Shown: positions 19,818-31,148, numbered from the stretch's first letter. The stretch is 64,000 bases of DNA from Sideroxydans sp. (GCA_013791855.1 VMTA01000047.1:62001-126000), one strand, 5' to 3'. A program made the numbers and translations. The notes: generated by a model not told the origin, from the letters alone.

Positions 19818-21023
19818 ATGACACCTGCCACTCCCCATCGACGCATCGTACTCGGCATCACCGGCGGCATCGCGGCCTATAAGGCGGCGGAACTAGCGCG
19901 TCTGCTCATCAAGCAGGGTGTCGAGGTGCAAGTGGCGATGACCGATGCAGCGACACATTTCATCACGCCCGCCACCCTGCAGGCACTCACCGGTCAGCCC
20001 GTGCTACTCGACCAATGGCAGGACGACAAGGGTATGTCGCATATCCACAGCAGCCGCATCGCCGATGCCATCGTGATTGCGCCCGCCACGGCCGACTTCA
20101 TCGCCAAGCTGGCGCATGGCCTGGCCGACGATCTGCTATCCACGCTCTGCTTGGCACGCGATTGCCCGCTGCTGGTCGCACCGGCCATGAACAAGCAGAT
20201 GTGGTCGAATGCCGCGACACAGCGCAACGTCCGACAACTGGCTGCGGACGGCGTGACGCTGCTCGGTCCGGTCAGCGGGGTGCAGGCCTGCGGCGAGGAA
20301 GGCATGGGGCGCATGCTGGAAGCGGAAGCGCTGGCACAGGACATCCTGACTGCCTTGTCCGTAGCAAGCTCCGATGAACTGGCGGGCATGCGCCTGCTCA
20401 TCACCGCCGGCCCTACCTATGAAGCCATCGACGCGGTGCGCGGCATCACCAACCGCAGCAGCGGCAAGATGGGTTACGCCGTCGCGCAGGCTGCGCTGGA
20501 GATGGGCGCACAAGTCACACTGGTCTCCGGCCCGGTCTCGCTCACGCCGCCCGCCGGTGCGCGCGTGGTGGATGTCACCTCGGCAGCGGAGATGTTCGCA
20601 GCGGTGCAGCAGGCCGTACCATCGAGCGACATGTTCATCGGTGTCGCTGCGGTTGCGGATTACCGTGTGGCCCAGCCGAGTGAACAAAAGATCAAGAAGA
20701 GCGACACCAGCCTGAATCTGCAGCTGGTTCCCACCCCGGACATTCTCGGCTGGGTCGCCAGTCAGCCCAAAGCCCCGTTCTGCGTGGGCTTCGCTGCGGA
20801 GAGTGAGAAGCTGCGCGAGCACGCCACGGCCAAACGCAAGAAGAAGAACATCCCGTTGCTCGCCGCCAATCTGGCGCAGGACGCCATCGGCGCCGATGAC
20901 AACGAACTCGTGCTGTTCGACGATGCGGGTGAACATGTATTACCGCGCACCGACAAATCGACTCTGGCTCGCGCCCTGTTGCGTCATGCCGCCATGCTTT
21001 ACAAGAAAGGGAACCAGACATGA
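19818..21023 (+). CDS. coaBC: bifunctional phosphopantothenoylcysteine decarboxylase / phosphopantothenate-cysteine ligase
   Basis: A 401-residue fusion enzyme catalysing two steps of coenzyme A synthesis. Residues 1-185 are the FMN-dependent CoaC half: [28 protein letters not shown] and [10 protein letters not shown] with the catalytic Cys. From about 190 is Coa[21 protein letters not shown] and the CTP-binding KIKK region. The start is uncertain: ATGs at 19809 and 19818 are possible; 19818 leaves nine residues before IVLG, as in the E. coli enzyme. A TTAAGAT -10-like box ends at the first ATG. It overlaps dut (ATGA). Confidence 0.93.
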   Translation: MTPATPHRRIVLGITGGIAAYKAAELARLLIKQGVEVQVAMTDAATHFITPATLQALTGQPVLLDQWQDDKGMSHIHSSRIADAIVIAPATADFIAKLAHGLADDLLSTLCLARDCPLLVAPAMNKQMWSNAATQRNVRQLAADGVTLLGPVSGVQACGEEGMGRMLEAEALAQDILTALSVASSDELAGMRLLITAGPTYEAIDAVRGITNRSSGKMGYAVAQAALEMGAQVTLVSGPVSLTPPAGARVVDVTSAAEMFAAVQQAVPSSDMFIGVAAVADYRVAQPSEQKIKKSDTSLNLQLVPTPDILGWVASQPKAPFCVGFAAESEKLREHATAKRKKKNIPLLAANLAQDAIGADDNELVLFDDAGEHVLPRTDKSTLARALLRHAAMLYKKGNQT

Positions 21024-21469
21024 AGAAAGTGGACGTCAAGATACTCGACCCGCGCCTGCACGATCATCCGCCGATGTATGCCACACCGGGCTCTGCCGGC
21101 ATCGACATGCGCGCCTGCATAGACGAAGCCGTCACCATTCGGCCGGGACAATGCGAACTGATTCCCAGCGGCATCGCGCTGCACCTCAACGACCCCCACT
21201 ATGCCGCGATGATCCTGCCCCGCTCCGGCCTCGGCCACAAGCATGGCATCGTGCTCGGCAACTTGGTCGGCCTGATCGACTCCGACTATCAGGGCCAGAT
21301 CTTCATCTCGGTCTGGAACCGCGGTTCACACCCCTTCGAACTGATGCCGATGGAGCGTATCGCGCAGTTGGTCATCGTGCCGGTGGCACAAGTGCAGTTC
21401 AATATCGTGGAAGAGTTCCCGCACAGCCATCGCGGTGCGAACGGATTCGGCAGTACCGGCAAGCACTGA
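21020..21469 (+). CDS. dut: deoxyuridine 5'-triphosphate nucleotidohydrolase
   Basis: A 149-residue trimeric dUTPase that hydrolyses dUTP to dUMP, keeping uracil out of DNA. The five motifs are visible: SAGIDMRA (1), PRSGLG (2), GLIDSDYQG (3), RIAQLVI (4) and the C-terminal arm GANGFGSTG (5). The start overlaps the coaBC stop (ATGA), the usual pairing in proteobacteria. It ends at a strong terminator. Confidence 0.97.
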   Translation: MKKVDVKILDPRLHDHPPMYATPGSAGIDMRACIDEAVTIRPGQCELIPSGIALHLNDPHYAAMILPRSGLGHKHGIVLGNLVGLIDSDYQGQIFISVWNRGSHPFELMPMERIAQLVIVPVAQVQFNIVEEFPHSHRGANGFGSTGKH

Positions 21470-21482
21470 CACATCGGACAGA

Positions 21483-21521
21483 CCAAACAAAAAAGCCCGC
21501 ATCGCGGGCTTTTTTGTTTGG
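21483..21521. terminator. bidirectional Rho-independent terminator
   Basis: Perfect 18-base arms (21483-21500 and 21504-21521) around a three-base loop, with A6 on the left and T6 on the right of the GC core. It ends coaBC-dut on the plus strand and the PEGA lipoprotein gene on the minus strand. Confidence 0.95.
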
Positions 21522-21537
21522 CGGCTGGGCTGCTCAA

Positions 21538-22467
21538 TCAGTGATGCAACTCCACCTTCAGTTCGGTGCGATCACCACGACGCACCGAAACCTTTTCGCT
21601 GCTCTTGGCATAGCCATCCAGTTCGAAACGCAGCTGGTAGATACCCGCCGGCATCTCGGCTTCCAGCGGCGTCAAGCCGTAATAAACATCGTCGACATAG
21701 ACCTTGACGTTACCAGGCACCGAAGTCAGCACCAGCATGCCGGTTGCGGCGACCGGTTTGATAGTCGCTGCGGCCGGCGGAGCGACGACCGGTGGTGCAC
21801 CTGTATAGACCGTCACACCCGGCGCGGCTTTGGCCACACCCGCCGCACCGAACAGTTCAGGGCGGGTCGCCATCAGCACAGACAGGATCGACTCGCTGGT
21901 CTTATGGCTGACCGTAGCCAATCCTGTTTTCAGGAAGGCTGCCACATCGCCTTTGCTGTTACCCGAGACCCCGGCATAGCGTTCCTTCTTTTCAGCTACC
22001 ACGCCGGACCAGATGACGCGCCCGCTGGTAGCATCGGTCAAGGTCGATTCGATGGCGATGCTCAGATAATCTCGTTCCTTGATGTCCACTGACAGCGTCT
22101 TGACCACGCCGCTCAACTGGAATTGCGCTTGGTCGGCCTCGACGAATTGCAAGCCATCGTCGCTCAAACGCTTCTTCATGCTGGCACCGACCACCGCCGC
22201 CACCTCGCTATCCAGCATGATGTCCTTGCCTGTCATGCCCAGCACACGGGTAGTCGCCACACCCAGCAGATGCGGGTCGGATACATCGCGCGCATCCTGG
22301 TATGCCGACAGTCGCACCAACACTGGATATTTCTGCTGACGGGCAGTAGGTGAAGGTTTCTCGTCGACATGCATATAGATCGCATTCCCCGGTTCCTGGA
22401 TGCCCGCACACCCTGCAAGCATTGCAACCAGAAAGCCCGCTGAGAATAGCCACTGCAATTTCAACAT
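21538..22467 (-). CDS. PEGA-domain lipoprotein
   Basis: A 309-residue envelope protein. The signal peptide ends in lipobox MLAGC with Cys20. Residues 30-215 are similar in layout to outer-membrane lipoproteins that assemble with variable partners (conserved DIKERDYLSIAIESTL and GRVIWSGVV), followed by a Pro/Ala linker. Residues 245-308 form a PEGA domain (SVPGNVKVYVDDVYYGLTP, then MPAGIYQLRFELDGY). PEGA domains occur in surface or cell-wall-associated proteins. AGGAA precedes the ATG at 22467. Function unknown. It forms a minus-strand group with the CBS gene upstream. Confidence 0.8.
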   Translation of the reverse strand: MLKLQWLFSAGFLVAMLAGCAGIQEPGNAIYMHVDEKPSPTARQQKYPVLVRLSAYQDARDVSDPHLLGVATTRVLGMTGKDIMLDSEVAAVVGASMKKRLSDDGLQFVEADQAQFQLSGVVKTLSVDIKERDYLSIAIESTLTDATSGRVIWSGVVAEKKERYAGVSGNSKGDVAAFLKTGLATVSHKTSESILSVLMATRPELFGAAGVAKAAPGVTVYTGAPPVVAPPAAATIKPVAATGMLVLTSVPGNVKVYVDDVYYGLTPLEAEMPAGIYQLRFELDGYAKSSEKVSVRRGDRTELKVELHH

Positions 22468-22519
22468 TGAACGTTCCTTGTATGTTGGTAACTCAAGCCC
22501 TGAAAATGGGCGAGCGAAC

Positions 22520-23116
22520 TTAACTCTGGGCAATGACCGCTTCGATCTCGGCAAAAGTGCTTGCCAGCTCGAAGTTCTGCATTTGCGCACCGAGCTGGCG
22601 GGCGATCTGGGTGATGGAGAACAAACCGCATATGGTCTGCTTGCCGTCTGATCCCGTCGAAGCCACCATCGAGTGCTGGCGATGGGCCGCCTTCAGCGTC
22701 ATCACCACGTCACCGACCTTGGCCTTCTTGACATCCTCGATATCCAGCACTTCCATCTCGCGCTGCGTGGTCATGATGTCGCGCACCATGATGTCTGCAT
22801 GCGTGCCGCCCATGTTCTGCAGGAAACGCATCGGCTTCTCGCCCAGCACGTCGGTGGCGGTGATCAGACCGGCGATCTGCTCGTTGTCGTCCAGCACCAG
22901 CAGCATACGCACGCCATACTTGATCATCTTGGCGTTGGCTTTGTCCATCGAGGTCTTGGCACGCACGCTGACCACGGACACCTTGGTCAGGTCGGTCATC
23001 ACATCCGTCGCCGGGCTGCTGAGCTTGACGCGCTCCGGCAAGGCCTGGGTCGGACGTACGAAGGAAGAACCGGTCTTCAATGCTGCGGATACCAACGGCT
23101 TGTACTGGGTGATCAT
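22520..23116 (-). CDS. tandem CBS-domain protein
   Basis: A 198-residue cytoplasmic protein with a CBS pair (Bateman module). CBS1 runs about 38-95 (VMTDLTKVSVVSVRAKTSMD, then LLVLDDNEQIAGLITATDVL). CBS2 runs about 108-185 (VRDIMTTQREMEVLDIEDVK, then ICGLFSITQIARQLG). Such modules bind adenine nucleotides or SAM and act as energy sensors. No catalytic domain is attached, so it probably regulates another protein. AGGAGG precedes the ATG. It lies 28 bases downstream of rppH. Confidence 0.87.
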   Translation of the reverse strand: MITQYKPLVSAALKTGSSFVRPTQALPERVKLSSPATDVMTDLTKVSVVSVRAKTSMDKANAKMIKYGVRMLLVLDDNEQIAGLITATDVLGEKPMRFLQNMGGTHADIMVRDIMTTQREMEVLDIEDVKKAKVGDVVMTLKAAHRQHSMVASTGSDGKQTICGLFSITQIARQLGAQMQNFELASTFAEIEAVIAQS

Positions 23117-23144
23117 GATTCCTCCTGATTGAAATGAACGGCTG

Positions 23145-23645
23145 CTATTTTTGTGTTGCCAGATGCTCCTGACCGCGCAGGGCGGGCAGGAAACGCACCA
23201 GTTCGTTGAGCGCCAAACGATAAACGTCCCGTTTGAAATCGATCACGGTGTCCAGCTCTATCCAGTACTCGGTCCAGCGCCAAGCGTCGAACTCGGGATG
23301 TCCGGACGCTCGCAAAGACACATCGCAATCCCGTCCTGTCAGACGCAACAGGAACCATATCTGCTTTTGCCCCTTGTAATGCGAACGCGACTTGCCCCAA
23401 CTTTGCGGCACATCGTAACGCATCCAATCCCGGGTCCGGCCCAATATCTTCACATGGCAGGCATGCAAGCCCACTTCTTCGTGCAGTTCACGGTACATCG
23501 CCTGTTCCGGCGTCTCGCCGTGCTGAATGCCCCCTTGCGGGAACTGCCATGCGTCCTGCCTGATACGTTTGCCCCAGAATACCTGATTCTTTGCGTTGGT
23601 CAGAATGATGCCGACGTTCGGGCGATAACCTTCACGGTCTATCAT
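23145..23645 (-). CDS. rppH: RNA pyrophosphohydrolase
   Basis: A 166-residue Nudix hydrolase that removes pyrophosphate from mRNA 5' ends and triggers decay. It has the diagnostic N-terminus [15 protein letters not shown], the RppH stretch [15 protein letters not shown], and the Nudix box [22 protein letters not shown] at about 37-58. I chose the ATG at 23645 because MIDxxGYRxNVGI is the family start. It is divergent from proS, with which it is paired in many Betaproteobacteria. Confidence 0.95.
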   Translation of the reverse strand: MIDREGYRPNVGIILTNAKNQVFWGKRIRQDAWQFPQGGIQHGETPEQAMYRELHEEVGLHACHVKILGRTRDWMRYDVPQSWGKSRSHYKGQKQIWFLLRLTGRDCDVSLRASGHPEFDAWRWTEYWIELDTVIDFKRDVYRLALNELVRFLPALRGQEHLATQK

Positions 23646-23725
23646 GATTCGCCCCATACATTTTTCGATGGCCGGATTGTTCCACATTTCAGCCCTGCAG
23701 GAAAGACGGGACTGGCCGCTTGCAG

Positions 23726-23731
23726 TAGAAT
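23726..23731 (+). promoter_or_regulatory. probable -10 box of proS
   Basis: TAGAAT followed by cgcgccc lies 35 bases before the proS ATG. The same TANAAT plus C/G-rich GCGCC discriminator occurs ahead of hugZ, the RegB gene and the carboxypeptidase gene in this window. No good -35 hexamer was seen. Confidence 0.5.
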
Positions 23732-23766
23732 CGCGCCCTCTTACTTACGCCCCACGAGTCGATAAC

Positions 23767-25476
23767 ATGCGCGTTTCAAAATTCTTCATCTCCACCCTCA
23801 AGGAAGCTCCTGCCGAGGCCGAACTGCCCAGTCACCGCCTGATGCTGCGCGCGGGCTACATCCGCAAACTTGCCAGCGGACTGTACACCTGGATGCCTTT
23901 GGGACTGCGCGTGCTGCGCAAAGTCGAAGCCGTGGTGCGCGAAGAGATGGACAAGAGTGGCGGCATCGAGCTGCTGATGCCTGCCGTGCAGCCCGCCGAA
24001 CTGTGGCAGGAGACCGGCCGATGGGATGTGTTCGGCCCGCAGATGCTGAAGATCCGCGACCGCCACGACCACCAGTTCTGCTTCGGCCCCACACACGAGG
24101 AAGTCATCACCGACATCGCACGCCGCGAGGTGAAGAGCTACCGCCAGCTGCCGCTGAACTTCTACCAGATCCAGACCAAGTTCCGCGACGAGGTACGCCC
24201 CCGTTTCGGCGTGATGCGCGCGCGCGAGTTCATGATGAAGGATGCCTACTCCTTCCACGCCGACTTCGAGAGTCTGGAACAGACCTATCAAGTGATGTAC
24301 GAGACCTACTCGCGCATCTTCACCCGTCTGGGCTTGCAGTTCCGCGCCGTAGCCGCGGACACCGGCGCCATCGGCGGTTCCGGCTCGCACGAGTTCCATG
24401 TGCTGGCCGATTCCGGTGAAGACGGCCTGGCCTTCTGCCCGAACTCGGATTACGCCGCCAACGTGGAGCTGGCCGAAGCGCTTGCGCCTGCAACGTCTCG
24501 TGCCGCAGCAAGCGAAGAGATGCGCGATGTCGCCACACCGAGCCAAACCACTTGTGAAGATGTCGCCAAGTTGCTCGACATCCCTCTGCAGCGCACGGTG
24601 AAACTGCTGGCGGTGATCGCCGATGATAAGTTGGTCATCCTTCTACTGCGCGGCGACCACAGCCTGAACGAGATCAAGGTGAACAAGTTGCCCGGTCTGT
24701 CCGAATTCCGCTTCGCACGCGAAGACGAGATCCGCGCCTTCTTCAACTGCCCGCCGGGATTCCTCGGGCCGGTCGGAATCAACCGCAGCCTGACGCGCGT
24801 GATCGCTGATCGCAGCGTCGCCGCGATGAGCGATTTCGTGGCGGGCAGCAACAAGCCAAAATTCCACACCGCCGGCATCAACTGGGGACGCGATCTGCCC
24901 GAGCCGGATCTGGTTGCCGATATCCGCAACGTGGTCGCTGGCGACCCGTCGCCGGACGGCAAAGGCACGCTGGAACTGTGCCGCGGCATCGAAGTCGGCC
25001 ACATCTTCCAGTTGCGCACCAAGTATTCCGAAGCGCTTCAAGCCACTTATCTGGACGAGAACGGCAAAGCACAAGTTATAGAGATGGGCTGCTACGGCAT
25101 CGGCGTGTCGCGCATCGTGGCCGCCGCCATCGAACAGAACTTCGATGCACGCGGCATCGCGCTGCCGGCCGGCATGGCGCCCTTCCAGGTCGCCATCGCG
25201 CCGATCGGCTACAAGAAGAGTGAGGCGGTGAAAGCCGCCGCTGACCAACTCTATGCCGAGTTGCAGGCAGCCGGTATCGAAGTGTTGCTGGACGACCGCG
25301 ACGAACGCCCCGGTGTGATGTTCGCCGATCTGGAACTGATCGGCATCCCGCACCGCATCGTGATCGGCGACCGCAGTTTGAAAGAAAGCAACGTCGAGTA
25401 TCAGGGCCGCAAGGACGAAGCCGCCCAAGTCGTCGCCTTGCAAGATGTGCTCAAGCTCGTACAATCCAAACTATGA
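23767..25476 (+). CDS. proS: prolyl-tRNA synthetase (bacterial type with editing domain)
   Basis: A 569-residue class II aminoacyl-tRNA synthetase. Motif 2 regions [13 protein letters not shown] and [20 protein letters not shown] are present, and motif 3 [18 protein letters not shown] follows. Between about 225 and 405 lies the YbaK-like INS editing domain that clears Ala-tRNA-Pro ([20 protein letters not shown] and related strands). The C-terminal anticodon domain covers the last 100 residues. The ATG at 23767 gives the conserved [20 protein letters not shown] start. The stop overlaps the lytic transglycosylase gene. Confidence 0.96.
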   Translation: MRVSKFFISTLKEAPAEAELPSHRLMLRAGYIRKLASGLYTWMPLGLRVLRKVEAVVREEMDKSGGIELLMPAVQPAELWQETGRWDVFGPQMLKIRDRHDHQFCFGPTHEEVITDIARREVKSYRQLPLNFYQIQTKFRDEVRPRFGVMRAREFMMKDAYSFHADFESLEQTYQVMYETYSRIFTRLGLQFRAVAADTGAIGGSGSHEFHVLADSGEDGLAFCPNSDYAANVELAEALAPATSRAAASEEMRDVATPSQTTCEDVAKLLDIPLQRTVKLLAVIADDKLVILLLRGDHSLNEIKVNKLPGLSEFRFAREDEIRAFFNCPPGFLGPVGINRSLTRVIADRSVAAMSDFVAGSNKPKFHTAGINWGRDLPEPDLVADIRNVVAGDPSPDGKGTLELCRGIEVGHIFQLRTKYSEALQATYLDENGKAQVIEMGCYGIGVSRIVAAAIEQNFDARGIALPAGMAPFQVAIAPIGYKKSEAVKAAADQLYAELQAAGIEVLLDDRDERPGVMFADLELIGIPHRIVIGDRSLKESNVEYQGRKDEAAQVVALQDVLKLVQSKL

Positions 25477-26108
25477 AATTGAAAACCCTCAACAGATCCA
25501 GCTTGTTACTGTCGCTTGCGGCGGTGGGTTTGTGTCTGTCGTTCTCGGCCCAGGCCGGTGCGCAGAAGGAGGAACAGCTTTCTGCCAGCGTACGTGCGAT
25601 GCTGCATCGCGCGGTATCCGACCAGGCTGCCCCAAAACTGGCCTTCGCCTCGCAGCAGGAAGCGCAGGCTTGGCTGGACGAGATGTCGCGGCGCTTGGAA
25701 AAACGTATGCCCGATGCGAACTACCGATTTGATTTCCTGAGCACTGTGCACTATGAGGCGACGCGTGCCGGACTAGATCCGCACATGGTGCTGGGGTTGA
25801 TCGAGGTGGAGAGTCGCTTCAAGAAGTATGCGGTTTCAAAAGCCGGTGCGCGCGGCTACATGCAGGTGATGCCGTTCTGGACCAAAGCCATCGGCACGCG
25901 CGACCAGAACCTGTTCCACCTGCGCACCAACCTGCGTTACGGCTGTACCATCCTGCGACACTATCTGGATATCGAAAAAGGCAACTTGTACCGTGCACTG
26001 GGGCGTTACAACGGCAGTCTGGGAAAATCCAAATATCCGAACCTGGTCAAATCAGCCTGGCAGAAGCACTGGCAATCGCCGTTCAGCACCCCGCGCCAGG
26101 AAGGCTAG
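25473..26108 (+). CDS. lytic transglycosylase (SLT family)
   Basis: A 211-residue periplasmic murein hydrolase. A Sec signal peptide covers residues 1-30 (cleavage likely after SAQA). The SLT domain spans 88-200: the catalytic Glu is Glu113 in [13 protein letters not shown], followed by [12 protein letters not shown] and the [13 protein letters not shown] substrate loop. The gene overlaps the end of proS (ATGA), an unusual but clear coupling. It converges on the TlpA gene one base away. Confidence 0.9.
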   Translation: MKLKTLNRSSLLLSLAAVGLCLSFSAQAGAQKEEQLSASVRAMLHRAVSDQAAPKLAFASQQEAQAWLDEMSRRLEKRMPDANYRFDFLSTVHYEATRAGLDPHMVLGLIEVESRFKKYAVSKAGARGYMQVMPFWTKAIGTRDQNLFHLRTNLRYGCTILRHYLDIEKGNLYRALGRYNGSLGKSKYPNLVKSAWQKHWQSPFSTPRQEG

Positions 26109-26109
26109 A

Positions 26110-26568
26110 TCACTGCTTGCTCTTGATGTAGGACTCGACGCTGCTGCGCGTCAACATGCCTTCCTGATAACTGACCAACTCCCCTTTGGGATCGTAAAGG
26201 TAGGATGTGGGCAACACGCTCACCTCGCCCACTTGCGCGGCCTGATCGTAGTCGCTGACCGCCACAGGATATGAGATCGCAAAGCGGTTGACGAACTCGC
26301 GCACCGACTTCTCGGTGGAATCGAGCGCGACGCCGATCACCACCAGATCCTTGCGTCGGTGTGCCTCATGCAGTTCGACCAGATCGGGGATCTCTTCCAG
26401 ACAGGGCGGACACCAGGTCGCCCAGAAGTTCACCAGCACCCATTTCCCCTGATAGTCGGACAGGCGCTGCGGCTTGCCCTTGATGTCCTGAAACACGAAG
26501 GGCTGTGCCTGCAGTGGCGCCAGCCAGAAGGCCAGCACCAGTAGCGTCAGCGCCGACCGGAAAGACAT
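26110..26568 (-). CDS. TlpA/ResA-type thioredoxin-like protein
   Basis: A 152-residue exported thiol-disulfide oxidoreductase. A signal peptide covers about 1-21 (cleavage near LQA). The thioredoxin active site is WCPPC near residues 52-56 in VNFWATWCPPCLEEIPDL, and the cis-proline is in VLPTSY. TlpA/ResA proteins reduce periplasmic disulfides, for example on apocytochrome c or copper proteins. It is coupled (TGATG) to the YqhA gene upstream, so the two may work together. Confidence 0.88.
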   Translation of the reverse strand: MSFRSALTLLVLAFWLAPLQAQPFVFQDIKGKPQRLSDYQGKWVLVNFWATWCPPCLEEIPDLVELHEAHRRKDLVVIGVALDSTEKSVREFVNRFAISYPVAVSDYDQAAQVGEVSVLPTSYLYDPKGELVSYQEGMLTRSSVESYIKSKQ

Positions 26569-27131
26569 CAGTGCCCCGCCTTGTCGCCTTCATCGCCGCT
26601 CGCGGCGTGACTTTCGGAAGCATGCGTCCAGTACAAGGCCAATGCCACCAGCGCGATGCTCGCACCCAGATAGACCAGATCCAGCGGCGTCGCGATGTGC
26701 ATGGTGATCGCCTCTTCGAACAGGGTAACGATCAGGATCATCAGGATCACCTTGGCCAGTTTGGATTTCAGATCGTCCAGGCTGTTGATCACCATGATCT
26801 TGCTGGCGGCCTTGCTACCATGTGCCTGGTCGATGTCGCTGATAAACAGCTCATACAGACCCAGCGAGAAGATCAGCATCACCGTTGCCAGCAGATAACC
26901 GTCCACCACCTCGACGATATGCGACACGGTGCTGTCATGCAGCGCCTTGCGCGCCTCCTCACTCAGTGAGGAATCGGCATAGTGCAGCGCATGCTGGAAC
27001 AGATAGATCACGTCGACCGTGGCCATGTAGAAGATAGCGAAGCCCGCCAGCAGACTGCCAATGACCGCGGTCAGCACCACAAAGCGGCTGTTCCACAGTA
27101 CGCCTTCGAACAGTTGTTCAATGAATTTCAT
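26568..27131 (-). CDS. yqhA: YqhA/UPF0114 family membrane protein
   Basis: A 187-residue inner-membrane protein of the UPF0114 family. Hydrophobic segments lie near 15-38, 75-97, 122-140 and 147-165; the family pattern SRFVVLTAVIGSLLAGFAIF, LLATVMLIFSLGLYELFISD and LAKVILMILIVTLFEEA is clear. A polar His/Asp-rich tail ends the protein. The biochemical function is unknown. Coupling to TlpA suggests an envelope redox or stress role, but that is inference. Confidence 0.88.
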   Translation of the reverse strand: MKFIEQLFEGVLWNSRFVVLTAVIGSLLAGFAIFYMATVDVIYLFQHALHYADSSLSEEARKALHDSTVSHIVEVVDGYLLATVMLIFSLGLYELFISDIDQAHGSKAASKIMVINSLDDLKSKLAKVILMILIVTLFEEAITMHIATPLDLVYLGASIALVALALYWTHASESHAASGDEGDKAGH

Positions 27132-27210
27132 TTCTTCTCTCCTGGTTGATTCATGTAGCGGGATTCAAGCGGCGCGCATTAAAACCGAAAAGCCCGGCGA
27201 CAGCAACCGT

Positions 27211-28428
27211 TCAGACCGGGGTTGCCCAGATGTCGCGCAGGGTCTGCTGCGCTGATCCGTGCATGCGCTGTTCCAGCGCGGCGAACCAGGCCGTTATATG
27301 TGGATCGGCCGCCTGTTTGGGCATGCCAGATGTATCCAGCAGAAACAGGCGTATCAGCTCGGATACGGTGACATATTCCGGCGCACGCACCATCCCCCAC
27401 CCCTGCTCGGACAGCTTGCTCACGACCTTCGCATCGCCCAGCTTCTGCAGGATATGCTCGACATCTTCATAGCCGAGTCGCAGCTGGCGCGAAAGACTAT
27501 GCAGGACTTGGACCTCACCTGTCTTCAGGCCTTCGTCCATGAGTTTGAGCATATGCAGCGCGAAATAAAGCTGAGTCGGCTGATCCTTCCCGAATGAATG
27601 TTCGCTACGCCAGTGCGGGATGGCAGAGGAGATGATGGCGCCGAACAGCAGCATCAACCAGGACAGGTATATCCACAGCAGGAATATCGGCAGGCTGGCA
27701 AATGCGCCATACACCAGCTTGTAGGACGGAAAATGGGTGATGTAGTAGGCGAACGCCAGATTCATGGATTCGAAGGCGAAAGCCGCGATCACACCACCGA
27801 TCAGCGCATGCCGGATGGGTACATAGCGATTGGGCACGACGCTGAACAGCAGCGTGAAGGCTGCCGCAGTCAGGATCAGCGGAAACACCTTCAGGATAGA
27901 GATGCCGCCAAACGGCACATGCTGTGCATAGCCGGCCGACACGCTGGTCAACCATGAGGTCAAGGACAGGCTGGCGCCGACCAGCAAGGGCGCGAGGGTG
28001 ATGACCGCCCAGTAAACCAAGATACGTTGCACCAGCTTGCGCTGTCTGGATACGCGATAGATACGATGGAATGCGTTGTCTATGGTCATCATCATCATCA
28101 TCGCGGCTATGCCGAGGAATACGATGCCCACCGCCGTCAATCTGGAGGCGCTTTGCGCGAATTGTTCCACGTAGCGCGTGATCATCCGGCCCCCCGTCTC
28201 GGGCAGCATGTTGGACAGCACATAAGACTTGATCGCGCTCGACATGTCGGAAAAGACGGGGAAGGCGGCGAACACCGTCAGCATGATGGTGATCAAAGGC
28301 ACCAGTGACAGCAAGGTGGTGAAAGTCAGGCTGGCCGCCATCTCCATGCAGCGGTCATCACGCAGGCGCACGGAGACAAAGCGCAAGAAACGCAACGCGT
28401 CCAGCACATCCTGTTTTAGACGTTCCAT
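27211..28428 (-). CDS. YihY/BrkB family inner-membrane protein
   Basis: A 405-residue member of the YihY (UPF0761, formerly called RNase BN/BrkB) family. Six hydrophobic helices lie between about 30 and 265; the family hallmark AASLTFTTLLSLVPLITIML occurs near 27-46 and WIYLSWLMLLFGA near 250. The C-terminal 120 residues form a soluble domain with winged-helix-like character (LSRQLRLGYEDVEHILQKL). The old RNase BN name was an error in E. coli; the function remains unclear. It is divergent from hugZ across 29 bases. Confidence 0.88.
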   Translation of the reverse strand: MERLKQDVLDALRFLRFVSVRLRDDRCMEMAASLTFTTLLSLVPLITIMLTVFAAFPVFSDMSSAIKSYVLSNMLPETGGRMITRYVEQFAQSASRLTAVGIVFLGIAAMMMMMTIDNAFHRIYRVSRQRKLVQRILVYWAVITLAPLLVGASLSLTSWLTSVSAGYAQHVPFGGISILKVFPLILTAAAFTLLFSVVPNRYVPIRHALIGGVIAAFAFESMNLAFAYYITHFPSYKLVYGAFASLPIFLLWIYLSWLMLLFGAIISSAIPHWRSEHSFGKDQPTQLYFALHMLKLMDEGLKTGEVQVLHSLSRQLRLGYEDVEHILQKLGDAKVVSKLSEQGWGMVRAPEYVTVSELIRLFLLDTSGMPKQAADPHITAWFAALEQRMHGSAQQTLRDIWATPV

Positions 28429-28445
28429 ATTCCAACCCGACTCAA

Positions 28446-28451
28446 TACAAT
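28446..28451 (+). promoter_or_regulatory. probable -10 box of hugZ, leaderless arrangement
   Basis: TACAAT is followed by gcgccc and then directly by the ATG at 28458. Initiation about seven bases after the box would fall on the A of the ATG, giving a leaderless mRNA. No Shine-Dalgarno sequence lies between. Confidence 0.5.
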
Positions 28452-28457
28452 GCGCCC

Positions 28458-29126
28458 ATGATAACCGACAAAATCACTCCGCATGACCACGGCCGCACGG
28501 CACGCCAGTTACTGCGTGCCCACCGCTACGGCGCACTGGGCACGCTATCGAAAAAGTTCGACGGCCATCCCTTCACATCCATCACGCCTTACATGGTCGA
28601 TCACGATGGCAGCCTGCTGATCCTGATCAGCGGATTGGCGGAACACACCAAGAACATCCTGAACGATTCTCGTGTCAGCCTGATCACCCACAATCAGGAT
28701 GACCCGCACATCCAGACGCAGGGAAGAGTCACCGTAGTCGGCCATGCCGTGTTCCAGCCCGACAGAGAACGTTGCGGCAAGCGCTACCTGCGCTACTTCC
28801 CAGAAGCGCAGACCTACTTCGACATGGCCGACTTCAACTTCTACCGCATCACCCCGCTGGCGATCCGCTACATCGGCGGCTTCGGCGACATACACTGGGT
28901 CAAGACCGAGAACTATCTGGTGCCGCGCCATGCATTGATGGAAGAGGAAGAGATACTGCTTGCCGAGTCGAACGCCCGAACAGCAGGATCGACCACACAA
29001 TGGCTAGGAGTGGATTGCGATGGTTACGATCTGAAGATAGACGGCAAGACGCAGCGCCATGCGTTCAAGGGAGTCGCCCGGACCGCAGCGGAAGCCCGCA
29101 CAGCCATTGCGGACGGCGCAAGCTAG
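28458..29126 (+). CDS. HugZ-like haem-utilisation / pyridoxamine-phosphate-oxidase-fold protein
   Basis: A 222-residue split-barrel protein. The N-terminal domain (about 10-150) has ARQLLRAHRYGALGTLSK and PFTSITPYMVDHDGSLLILI, then the HTKNILNDSRVSL strand; a C-terminal DUF2470-type domain follows (GVDCDGYDLKIDG). This two-part layout matches HugZ/HutZ proteins that help degrade haem and release iron, though related members only bind haem or flavin. The last four bases overlap the small minus-strand gene at 29123. Confidence 0.82.
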   Translation: MITDKITPHDHGRTARQLLRAHRYGALGTLSKKFDGHPFTSITPYMVDHDGSLLILISGLAEHTKNILNDSRVSLITHNQDDPHIQTQGRVTVVGHAVFQPDRERCGKRYLRYFPEAQTYFDMADFNFYRITPLAIRYIGGFGDIHWVKTENYLVPRHALMEEEEILLAESNARTAGSTTQWLGVDCDGYDLKIDGKTQRHAFKGVARTAAEARTAIADGAS

Positions 29127-29401
29127 CCGCGCACGCCTTTCAGCTCCAGTGGCTGCGGTTCGCTGGCAGGCAGTTTCTCCGGAGAAGGAAGTTCACCCCC
29201 CCGCTTTTCCGCATGCACTTTTGAACCCGATTCAGGGCGGCTCTCGATAAAGTGCACCGCCTTACCTTTGCTGACTTTCTCAGGCTTTGGACTGGAGACT
29301 TTCTCGGCAAGCGGCACCGCCCCTGCTGTTGTAGCAGCAAAAGCCAGCGCCACCCCAAACATCAGGATCAGGCGCCAGCTCTGCTTGCTCGCCTCAGTCA
29401 T
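29123..29401 (-). CDS. small exported protein of unknown function
   Basis: A 92-residue open frame. An N-terminal helix RLILMFGVALAFAATTAGAV (about 10-29) looks like a signal peptide with a plausible cut after AGA or TGAVPLA. The rest is charged and low in complexity, rich in Lys, Glu, Pro and Ser (KPEKVSKGKAVHF, GSKVHAEKRGGELPSPEK). No family recognised. It begins six bases after leuA ends on the same strand, so it would share the leuA transcript. Real expression is likely but not proven; the signal peptide is the main argument. Confidence 0.55.
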   Translation of the reverse strand: MTEASKQSWRLILMFGVALAFAATTAGAVPLAEKVSSPKPEKVSKGKAVHFIESRPESGSKVHAEKRGGELPSPEKLPASEPQPLELKGVRG

Positions 29402-29406
29402 GCATC

Positions 29407-30942
<1,536 letters not shown>

Positions 30943-31148
30943 TTTTATGATGCTCCATCGCAATTGTTCATCCACGGCTCACGCCTACCGAGCCGCCTGC
31001 TTTGATACGTGTGGGGTAAGGTTCAGTATGCGCGCGAGCGCAGCTTCAGCGCTGCCAGCAGGCTGAAGGTGGAATGCAAAAGCGATATGTGGCGGGAGAA
31101 ATGCATGGCCCGCAATATAGCGGCTTTTATTGGGGGCCGCAACCGAGC

